Assembly: GCA_903938205.1 (NCBI GenBank)
Contig: CAJACJ010000063.1
Span: 1-18,173, forward strand
Source of the DNA: an uncultured bacterium
Lineage (GTDB): Bacteria > Planctomycetota > Phycisphaerae > Phycisphaerales > SM1A02
DNA length: 18,173 bases
Reading direction: 5' to 3'
Position 1 is the first letter of the stretch, and each line of letters opens with the position of its first letter. The notes below the pieces were generated by a model that saw nothing but the letters and a program-made list of their open reading frames with translations, did no database searches and was not told the DNA's origin. Position numbers and translations under genes: made by a program. This document shows, piece after piece, positions 8,452-14,651 of the stretch.

Positions 8452-8622
8452 ACGCTCATTTTGAATCTCAACCCCAGCCTTGCGCATCGCCATTTGAAGC
8501 GGGATTTCAAATTCACCCTGCCCGTGAATCCACATATTTAACTGAATTGATCTTGCCAAATCCTTGAGGATTCTGGAACTTGCGGCTACCTTTGGACGGA
8601 ATGGCTTACTGGCATTTTGCAA
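8440..8622 (-). CDS. possible small protein antisense to the purD-protease gap (uncertain)
   Basis: A 60-codon reading on the minus strand fills the 226-base space between purD and the protease and overlaps the last 12 bases of purD. From a TTG at 8622 it reads LQNASKPFRPKVAASSRIL and continues through MWIHGQGEFEIPLQMAMRKAG to end QNERLMS. The composition (basic N-terminal half, balanced charged C-terminal half, no low complexity) looks more protein-like than a random shadow. The frame stays open further upstream, antisense to the protease signal peptide. There is no Shine-Dalgarno and no ATG start at this end. I do not recognise the family; it may equally be non-coding leader sequence of the protease. 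Confidence 0.3.
   Translation of the reverse strand: MQNASKPFRPKVAASSRILKDLARSIQLNMWIHGQGEFEIPLQMAMRKAGVEIQNERLMS
8564..8592 (+). promoter_or_regulatory. weak candidate promoter for the secreted protease
   Basis: TTGAGG at 8564-8569 and TACCTT at 8587-8592 are separated by exactly 17 bases, upstream of the protease start at 8678. Each is an imperfect match to sigma-70 hexamers (four and three of six). A small hairpin (8556-8576, TTGA loop) overlaps the -35. Transcription from here would leave a leader of about 80 nt. Confidence 0.22.
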
Positions 8623-8677
8623 GTATGTCCGCGTTGTGTTGCTGCATGGTTTTTGCCCCTCTTGGAGACCCCTTTCA

Positions 8678-11600
8678 ATGTTTCGCTTGTCAAGCTCATT
8701 CGCATTATTCGTGTTGATTATTACTCTGACAGTGGCAACCCAACAGGCTTCCGGAGTGAGCGCGGCCGCGACAACAACCACGTCCACTTCGACTTCCAAA
8801 ACCACTTCCAACAATGGCGGTGACTTAATCACCACCAAGCAAGCGACAAAGCTGCCTGGATTAGGAACCACCACCAACGAAATTCCAAATGAAGCTGACT
8901 CCGACATCATTCTTGAGCCGCGTCAACTTGCAAATAAATTGAAAGCAACAGGTCCAGATTCCATGGATGCCGTCATGTCCGCGGGTGGCGTAAACCGTGG
9001 CGTTCGTTCAGGTCGCATTGCCGTCAAATTCAAGGATGAACTTTTGGTCCGTTGCAGTGCAGGCGTGACCGGAAATGTGCTCACCTGCGCATCTACCCGC
9101 GCGGCGATTGCCGCAGGCAACGGAGCTACCGCGTATCGAAATAATCCAATCGCGTCGGCCGTTGCTTTGGTTGATCGATTTAGTGGATCAGTTCAACCAG
9201 CCATCAACAAAACCACCGAGCAGTTGGCCGCTTTGGAAAAGAAGGCAGCCGTCAAAAGCCGCAAAGCTCAGCCTGATTTGGCTGGATACATGTATGTCAC
9301 TGTGGAACCTTCCGCGCTCACCTCTGCTGCGGAAGCGTTCAACGAACTTGATTGCGTTGAATTTGCGCAAGTGGATTACCTGCCCATTCCTGCGCAACAA
9401 GGTTGCCCTGATAAAGATTTAAGTTTGCAAAAGGGAATTGCAAGCGAAGGCGCAGACATTGGCATTAATTGTCAAACCGTCACGGACGCCCTTGGAACCA
9501 CAGTTCCCTGCAATCCACCTGGACCTATTTTTGTGATTGATCGCTCTGCTGCAAGTTTAACTGGCGGACTTGGTGCCATTAGTTGTCATCGTCCATCGCG
9601 TTGGGCTGGTTATGGCACTTCATTTCCATACTCAACCCCAAATTGCTTAGCGGGTTCGTACACAGAACCCGCTACATTTCCTCCGTCTCGTTGGGATTGC
9701 AGTCCCAACTGCAACAATGCTTCTTTATGCGAAGACCCTCCAACCGGTTTCACTTCCCATCCATCATGTCAATACGGTTGCAGTGATAACGCGTGCGCCG
9801 ATTACCTTGGCACCACACTTGGATTTGCTGATTGCATTGATCAGGCAAAGACCTCTGGTTGGGACAGCACGTGCGCCACGCTTGCAAACATTTACTGCCC
9901 AACAATCATTAATGAGGCAACTCCCTACAACAACATTAGTTTCGCCATTGGCATGCTTCAAGTTGATTTGGCCACGGAAAAGTGTTACGGCGTTTCGTAC
10001 ACGGGAGCATCCACCTACGCATTTGACGACGCCGAAGTCTACGACGCGTGCTTCACTTTGCGTGGACCTGCCCTGCCAACTTCTAGTGGAATAAGTGGAA
10101 TTTTGCGATATACCGACATTGGAAACGGCGACGGCATTCGACCATGGGGCTTTACTGGAGGTCAATCGCTATTTGGTTATTGCTTCCTGAAACAAGTCCT
10201 TCCAACCCCTTTAAATGCAACCTCATTTGCCACTGGTGCTACTTGCTCCGGCGTACGTCTCAACATTACCGCCGTATCTTCACAATTCCTTCAAGGCGGA
10301 GAGCTTCTCAGCTTGCTTGATCCAACGGACGCATCCAACGCTCGCTTTGCTGAATTTGACAATGCTTTCAAATCATTGCCATATACATTTTCACATGATT
10401 GCTTCAATGCAACCGAATCAAACATTCCTGGTTGCTACACCACTCCATGTTGCGTGTATGTGTGCGTGAATGATTCTTCATGCTGCTCCAACGGCTGGGA
10501 TGCCGCCTGCGTGAATGCCGCTAGAAGCAACACAACATTGTGCCAATCTGGCGCGCTTACTACTACTGCCACCTCTTCTTGGACAGTTCCCCCTCCAGCA
10601 CCAGGCGTTCCTGACTTTGATCCAATACCTGTGGAAACTTCATCCACACCATTTCGCGCGCGCAACTTGGGCTTGTTCCGAACCAGATTGCCAAACGTTC
10701 TCACAACTTCTGAATACAACAGCCAAATTCAACTCATTGCCCGCGGTTCATTAACCAACGCAAATGTTGTTAAAGTTGATCTCAGTTACACCATTAAAAC
10801 AGTTGGAACAACCAATTGGGTCAGCTTCGGCGCTTCCAGCAACACGGTTGGAGTGGTGTTCACCTCCATTCGAAATGGAACACCGGCTGATGGAGATGGC
10901 GTGGCTACCGCCAATGCGGTGCCAGGCATATCACCTGTCTCAAATACATATGCGCAAGCGCCTCCAGCTCCCACCACGGCGGGATCTTTTGTTGTTGGTC
11001 AGTGCTACAAAATTACAACTCTTGGAACCACCGTATGGACAACCATTGGTTCCACAACAAACACTGTTGGAACTTTGTTTATTGCAACTGGTATTGGATC
11101 TGGCGATGGCACGGCCACCTTGACCAGCATTCCACTGCCAATGAATGATTCGTATGCATTCATCAACAATGGTTTTGCCGGCGGCGGAATTGACGTCTCA
11201 GGCATGGAAGCTTTCACAACAGGCATTGGCGTGGATAGCACTTGCATTCTTGGATCACTCACTCAAGTGGGCGTGATTGACTACTCCGCGATCGTGGACC
11301 ACATTGATCTTTTGGGGCAAGTCACTGTTGAACCTGGCCAAACTATTGTTATTCCTGCTACGGGAACTTCTACTTTGATTAATCCCGATCACGGAACAGC
11401 CGTGTTGGGAGTTTTGGTGGCCGCGGACAACGGCTTTGGAATTACTGGCTTGCTGCCGCGCGCACGCGCCACGTTCTTCCCTGCTGTCACTCTGGCTCAA
11501 GGCGGTCGCGTTGTGTCAGCTTTGGTATCAGCTGGCGAACTATTTACAGATGGCGATGTGTTGTGTGTTCCGCTTGAGTACGGCGCTGGTTTCACCTTGG

Positions 11601-12919
11601 CAAGCGACGTCTTTGTAAATCAGTTGTTCAGCGTGATTGATTCTTTGGGTGCGACTGTAATTATTCCAGCGGGCAATGGCGGGTTTGAAGTGCAACAAGT
11701 TGATGCCCCAATCGCAATCACCGTTGGTGCGGTGTGGCCTGGCGCGCAAACTCCAGTTCCATACGGCGGTAAAAATCAGCTGATTGCTGGTGGTGTGCCA
11801 TACCCTGGTTATCAATATTGCCGCTTCCGTTCAAGTAACTGGTCATCAAACATCGGTAATGGTGGGATTGATGTTGCGGGTTGGGGAACTTCTATCTGCA
11901 CATTGGGTGAAGGAACGTTGTTCAATGACGCAACGTCTCTTCTTCCCGCAACTCCTCAGAAAAACTACCAAGCCAACTTTGGTCAGACCAGCGGCGCATG
12001 CGCCATGATCGCCGGCTTGGTTGGTTCCTTGAACGGGTTCTCTGAACAAGTGTTTGGAAGCAGCATTGGAACTCAACGCATCCGCAACATTCTGAACAAT
12101 GTGGCCACAAATACGCAAGGTGAGCCAACCGGCGCCTACTTGGGTAGCGTGATCACGCAATGCGGATTTGCTCCCGGCGCTCCGCTTACTTCAACCATTA
12201 GCGATGAGCCATTCGTGGTCGCCAATGGAGATATTCAAGCATCTGGAACAGGAACGAATCACAATGTCGGTGGGTTCCCGCTGGCCAATGTGTGCTTGGA
12301 AAATGTATTTATCAATGAGTCCTACCCTGGCGGAACTCCATTTGATGTGCAAGTGATCACGGGAACACGAATCAGTGGAAACAAGTTCGCACTTGGAACG
12401 CTCAACAATAAGTTCATGCAGATTCAAGCGCAACAAAGGGGACGCGGAAGCCGCGGTTCGGGCTATGGACCATCGCTTCAATATGTTTCAACAGGCCAGG
12501 CAACGGACATTCAGGTTCGCTCGCAACTGCTTATTGACGACATATCCCTGCTCAATGACGTCCGTGTTCAAGGCTACGCAATGGTGACTGGTGGAGCTTC
12601 TACTTCATCTGGAACCACCTCCAGTACGGGTCAAGCCATTGGAATTATGTACGCCTACAACCAAAGGGCAAATCGCTGGATTTATCTCAACTATGGGTTC
12701 ATCAACGGTATCCCCCCTGAAACCACTGGCGTACCAAATTTAAACCAAACTTTGTCCTCCACTGGATTCAACCCACAGGACTTTGTGGTGACAGAGGGAA
12801 ATCAGCAAATTCTGTACACACGTTTCCTCACATTCGGCTTCGGCGTTATTGGCGCATACCGAACGTTCTGGGATCAGATTTTTATTCAAATGAATCCGCC
12901 GCTTGACACTGGCGGTTAA
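8678..12919 (+). CDS. large secreted modular S8 (subtilisin-like) serine protease
   Basis: Secreted endopeptidase, 1413 residues from the ATG at 8678. GGAG at 8664-8667 precedes this ATG, and it opens a clean signal peptide (MFRLSSSFALFVLIITLTVA); an in-frame ATG at 8564 would bury the signal. Order: Thr/Ser-rich low-complexity stretch (about 31-48); I9-like propeptide from SGRIAVKFKDELLV to VEFAQVDYLPIP (ending near 238); Cys-rich module 1 (341-407); Cys-rich module 2 (575-622); two Gly/Thr repeats (about 704-749 and 770-817); then the catalytic domain. Catalytic residues: Asp868 (VGVIDYS), His905 (DHGTAVLG), oxyanion Asn1000 (IIPAGNGG), Ser1105 (QTSGACAMIAG). A C-terminal region of about 270 residues, including VITGTRISGNKFALGTL, may be a beta-rich attachment or processing domain. 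The 630-residue gap between propeptide and catalytic Asp is unusual. Substrate unknown. A GbsR-type regulator follows 41 bases later. Confidence 0.93.
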   Translation: MFRLSSSFALFVLIITLTVATQQASGVSAAATTTTSTSTSKTTSNNGGDLITTKQATKLPGLGTTTNEIPNEADSDIILEPRQLANKLKATGPDSMDAVMSAGGVNRGVRSGRIAVKFKDELLVRCSAGVTGNVLTCASTRAAIAAGNGATAYRNNPIASAVALVDRFSGSVQPAINKTTEQLAALEKKAAVKSRKAQPDLAGYMYVTVEPSALTSAAEAFNELDCVEFAQVDYLPIPAQQGCPDKDLSLQKGIASEGADIGINCQTVTDALGTTVPCNPPGPIFVIDRSAASLTGGLGAISCHRPSRWAGYGTSFPYSTPNCLAGSYTEPATFPPSRWDCSPNCNNASLCEDPPTGFTSHPSCQYGCSDNACADYLGTTLGFADCIDQAKTSGWDSTCATLANIYCPTIINEATPYNNISFAIGMLQVDLATEKCYGVSYTGASTYAFDDAEVYDACFTLRGPALPTSSGISGILRYTDIGNGDGIRPWGFTGGQSLFGYCFLKQVLPTPLNATSFATGATCSGVRLNITAVSSQFLQGGELLSLLDPTDASNARFAEFDNAFKSLPYTFSHDCFNATESNIPGCYTTPCCVYVCVNDSSCCSNGWDAACVNAARSNTTLCQSGALTTTATSSWTVPPPAPGVPDFDPIPVETSSTPFRARNLGLFRTRLPNVLTTSEYNSQIQLIARGSLTNANVVKVDLSYTIKTVGTTNWVSFGASSNTVGVVFTSIRNGTPADGDGVATANAVPGISPVSNTYAQAPPAPTTAGSFVVGQCYKITTLGTTVWTTIGSTTNTVGTLFIATGIGSGDGTATLTSIPLPMNDSYAFINNGFAGGGIDVSGMEAFTTGIGVDSTCILGSLTQVGVIDYSAIVDHIDLLGQVTVEPGQTIVIPATGTSTLINPDHGTAVLGVLVAADNGFGITGLLPRARATFFPAVTLAQGGRVVSALVSAGELFTDGDVLCVPLEYGAGFTLASDVFVNQLFSVIDSLGATVIIPAGNGGFEVQQVDAPIAITVGAVWPGAQTPVPYGGKNQLIAGGVPYPGYQYCRFRSSNWSSNIGNGGIDVAGWGTSICTLGEGTLFNDATSLLPATPQKNYQANFGQTSGACAMIAGLVGSLNGFSEQVFGSSIGTQRIRNILNNVATNTQGEPTGAYLGSVITQCGFAPGAPLTSTISDEPFVVANGDIQASGTGTNHNVGGFPLANVCLENVFINESYPGGTPFDVQVITGTRISGNKFALGTLNNKFMQIQAQQRGRGSRGSGYGPSLQYVSTGQATDIQVRSQLLIDDISLLNDVRVQGYAMVTGGASTSSGTTSSTGQAIGIMYAYNQRANRWIYLNYGFINGIPPETTGVPNLNQTLSSTGFNPQDFVVTEGNQQILYTRFLTFGFGVIGAYRTFWDQIFIQMNPPLDTGG
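9698..9898 (+). other. protease Cys-rich module 1
   Basis: Residues 341-407 of the protease contain about ten cysteines, opening CSPNCNNASLCEDPP and ending SGWDSTCATLANIYC. The WD..C...A...C ending matches that of module 2, so the two look like diverged copies. It probably forms a disulfide-stabilised extracellular unit; function unknown. Confidence 0.55.
10394..10543 (+). other. protease Cys-rich module 2 (HDC...CC...WD..C type)
   Basis: Residues 573-622 read HDCF...PGC....CC..VC...SSCC..GWDAACV.AA....C, ten cysteines in 50 residues including two CC pairs. I recall this pattern recurring in secreted planctomycete proteins; the role is not known to me. Both edges flank lineage-variable insertion sequence. 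Confidence 0.65.
10787..11131 (+). repeat. two tandem Gly/Thr repeats inside the protease
   Basis: Copy 1 (about residues 704-749) reads YTIKTVGTTNWVSFGASSNT and copy 2 (about 770-817) reads YKITTLGTTVWTTIGSTTNT. Both continue VGxxF, then a Gly/Asp-rich turn ending GDGxAT. The shared pattern is YxIxTxGTTxWxxxGxxxNTVGxxF. The DNA copies have diverged, so the duplication is not recent. The same pattern is familiar to me from phage tail and adhesin-like proteins. Confidence 0.75.
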
Positions 12920-12960
12920 TTTCACGCGCCGCAATTTCATTTCAATGATTTCAAAAATTT

Positions 12961-13575
12961 GTGGATTACGCCAATTATCTGGGCTACTGTCTGCACGTGC
13001 CTAACTCTACAACTGAAAATCATTCTCAAGACCCCAACACTGCTTCATTAGAAATTCTTACCCAAGGGCAGGAAAGATTCATCGCGCTTTGGGGCGACAT
13101 GGGAGCGCGCTGGGGCGTTCCACGAAGCATGACCGAATTGCATGCCATGCTTTATATCGTTGGTGAATCAATGAACACCGATGAAATCATGAAGAAACTT
13201 TCCATAAGCCGGGGCAACGCCAGCATGACGCTGCGCACTCTTTTGGATTGGGGAATTGTCACGCGCACGCACAAGCGCGATGACCGCAAGGATTATTACA
13301 CGGCGGAGCAGGATGTCTGGAAACTTTTTTCAACCGTGGCGCGCGCGCGCAAGCGCCGTGAATTAGAGCCACTTGCATCCACGTTGCAAGCTCTCGCAAA
13401 CACGCTCAAGGGCGTGGACACCAGCGAAGTGGTTGCGCAACGCAAACGCCTTGAATCCATGTTGGAATTTATTGTTCAATTTGATGGAATTTCAGAACGC
13501 TTTCTTTCCATGGGTGGATCAAGCATTGAAGTTTTTGCCAAACTACTTGGAACTGGAAACGCAACTCAGAAATGA
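12961..13575 (+). CDS. GbsR/MarR-family transcriptional regulator
   Basis: Winged-helix DNA-binding protein, 204 residues. Family signature: FIALWGDMGARWGVPRSMTELHAMLYIV (40-67), then the HTH with MNTDEIMKKLSISRGNASMTLRTLLDWGIV (71-100) and the wing THKRDDRKDYYTAEQDVWKLF. A helical C-terminal half (LASTLQALANTLKG, VVAQRKRLESMLEFIVQFDGISERF) fits dimerisation. Bacillus GbsR controls choline/betaine genes, but the ligand here cannot be inferred. The start is the GTG at 12961, the first possible codon after an in-frame stop at 12946; no Shine-Dalgarno is visible. A second GTG at 12997 would remove 12 poorly conserved residues. It begins 41 bases after the protease stop on the same strand, with no terminator seen between, so read-through from the protease is possible. 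Its stop overlaps a tiny ORF (ATGA). Confidence 0.9.
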   Translation: MDYANYLGYCLHVPNSTTENHSQDPNTASLEILTQGQERFIALWGDMGARWGVPRSMTELHAMLYIVGESMNTDEIMKKLSISRGNASMTLRTLLDWGIVTRTHKRDDRKDYYTAEQDVWKLFSTVARARKRRELEPLASTLQALANTLKGVDTSEVVAQRKRLESMLEFIVQFDGISERFLSMGGSSIEVFAKLLGTGNATQK

Positions 13576-13640
13576 CTGCGCCGTTGAGCGACCGCGACGA
13601 AGCTGTTGCCGCCGTACGCGACAGCATTGCCGCGGATTGA
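13572..13640 (+). CDS. tiny ORF overlapping the regulator stop (uncertain)
   Basis: A 22-codon reading, MTAPLSDRDEAVAAVRDSIA plus AD, starts with an ATG that shares the ATGA overlap with the GbsR-type stop codon, the classic arrangement for translational coupling. It is highly acidic/alanine-rich and ends at TGA 13638-13640. It could be a coupled micropeptide, the stump of a deleted downstream gene, or chance. I do not recognise it. Confidence 0.2.
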   Translation: MTAPLSDRDEAVAAVRDSIAAD

Positions 13641-13677
13641 ACCCAGATAAAATTTAGAATTGAAACTACTTCGCACA

Positions 13678-13707
13678 GCAAGGTCGCTCATGTCTGAGAG
13701 ACCTTGC
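13678..13707. other. inverted repeat / hairpin between the regulator and tRNA-Ser
   Basis: GCAAGGTC (13678-13685) pairs with GACCTTGC (13700-13707). After one mismatch, CTCA/TGAG extends the stem by 4 bp around a TGTC loop. Neither strand shows a T-run right after the stem, so a standard intrinsic terminator is doubtful. It lies where transcripts of the regulator (plus) and of the tRNA (minus) converge. Confidence 0.45.
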
Positions 13708-13724
13708 ATGTTCGTAAGAAAAAA

Positions 13725-13815
13725 AGGACAGAGCGGGATTCGAACCCGCGGTACAAGAATTACCCTGTACACCGGTTTAGCAAACCAGCGCCTTCAGCCA
13801 CTCGGCCATCTGTCC
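13725..13815 (-). tRNA. tRNA-Ser (anticodon GCU, reads AGC/AGU)
   Basis: A class II tRNA on the minus strand. Acceptor GGACAGA (13815-13809) pairs with TCTGTCC (13732-13726). The D arm is GCCGAGTGGCTGAAGGC. Anticodon stem CTGGT/ACCGG encloses TTGCTAA with anticodon GCT (13781-13779). The long variable arm TGTACAGGGTAATTCTTGTACC is typical of serine tRNA, and T stem GCGGG/CCCGC encloses TTCGAAT. CCA is not encoded. The base at the discriminator position is T, followed by more T (T7 in all), whereas serine tRNAs normally have G73. A TACACT hexamer 25 bases upstream (13846-13841) is a possible -10. Confidence 0.96.
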
Positions 13816-13891
13816 AAGGCACCAACATCTGTGATCAAGCAGTGTAGCGAGGTTGGGCCGCGGCGCCCCTGTTCTAACGCCAAGGAAATTG

Positions 13892-13930
13892 TGTCAACTT
13901 TGGCAAGGAGCCGCGGAAATGCGTTAGGCT
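13892..13930. promoter_or_regulatory. divergent promoter elements between tRNA-Ser and dedA
   Basis: On the minus strand a perfect -35 hexamer TTGACA lies at 13897-13892. Two bases away on the plus strand is TTGGCA (13900-13905), followed after 19 bases by TAGGCT (13925-13930), which ends 10 bases before the dedA ATG. The plus-strand pair is a plausible dedA promoter with a very short leader. The minus-strand TTGACA has only a poor -10 partner (TAGAAC at 13876-13871, 15-base spacer). Confidence 0.3.
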
Positions 13931-13940
13931 TTGCCCGCAC

Positions 13941-14648
13941 ATGATCCACCAACTTGTTCTTGCCTTTGCGGACGCCGTGGTCCAGGAAAGTTCCTGGCAA
14001 TGGCTGCAGCGTGAAGTTCCGCATTTATTTGTGCATCTTGATGTGTTCTTGACGGACTTGGTCCGCGACTTTGGGGTCTGGACGTACCTGATTTTATTTC
14101 TCATCATCTTTTGCGAGACTGGCTTGGTGGTCATGCCATTTCTGCCTGGCGACTCCCTGCTCTTCGCGGCGGGAGCCGTGTGCGCGGTGGATAATGCTCC
14201 GGTGCAAGTTGGAATTATGGCGCTGGTTTTATTTTGCGCCGCCATTATTGGCGACTCGCTGAATTATTGGGTTGGCCGCGCCGTTGGGCCAACTGCGTTT
14301 GACGGCAAAGTTCGTTTTCTCAACGCAAAAAATTTAGAACGCACACGGGATTTCTTTCGGCGACACGGCGGCAAAGCGATTGTGCTGGCTCGCTTCGCCC
14401 CCATCATTCGAACGTGCACACCGTTTGTCGCGGGCGTTGGCAGCATGAACTACAGGCGATTTCTGCTTATGAGCACGCTGGGAAGTTTTCTATGGATTGG
14501 AATCTTTGTGTTCGCCGGGTGGGGTTTTGGAAATCTTCCGTTTGTCAAAGCGCACTTCAGCAAGGTTGTGCTGGTGATCATTGCAATCAGTCTTTTACCA
14601 ATTGCGCTTGAATGGTGGAAACATATTCGCAAGAAAGCGACGGGCTAA
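13941..14648 (+). CDS. DedA-family (VTT/SNARE-associated domain) membrane protein
   Basis: Integral inner-membrane protein, 235 residues. DedA proteins support envelope integrity, and some bacterial members recycle undecaprenyl phosphate across the membrane; which role applies here is not readable. Conserved features: FCETGLVVMPFLPGDSLLF (57-75) with acidic Glu59 and Asp71 in the re-entrant loop, GDSLNYWVGRAVG (104-116), and RFAPIIRTCTPFVAGVGSMNYRRF (151-174) with the essential-type arginines 151 and 157. About four hydrophobic stretches and a basic C-terminus (KHIRKKATG) follow. The ATG at 13941 has no Shine-Dalgarno, but TAGGCT lies 10 bases upstream. The next gene starts 3 bases after its stop, so the two are almost certainly one operon. 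Confidence 0.94.
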   Translation: MIHQLVLAFADAVVQESSWQWLQREVPHLFVHLDVFLTDLVRDFGVWTYLILFLIIFCETGLVVMPFLPGDSLLFAAGAVCAVDNAPVQVGIMALVLFCAAIIGDSLNYWVGRAVGPTAFDGKVRFLNAKNLERTRDFFRRHGGKAIVLARFAPIIRTCTPFVAGVGSMNYRRFLLMSTLGSFLWIGIFVFAGWGFGNLPFVKAHFSKVVLVIIAISLLPIALEWWKHIRKKATG

Positions 14649-14651
14649 ATC

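Noticed and set aside
8564..8677. 38-codon N-terminal extension of the protease
   Set aside because: It would place the signal peptide internally. The ATG at 8678 has a Shine-Dalgarno (GGAG) and an immediate signal sequence.
10787..11131. Prophage remnant
   Set aside because: The phage-like repeat sits in frame inside one intact protease gene, and no phage structural, integrase or lysis gene is nearby.
13725..13815. Integration site at the tRNA-Ser gene
   Set aside because: The tRNA 3' end would be an attractive att site, but no integrase and no duplicated tRNA 3' fragment is seen in the flanks.
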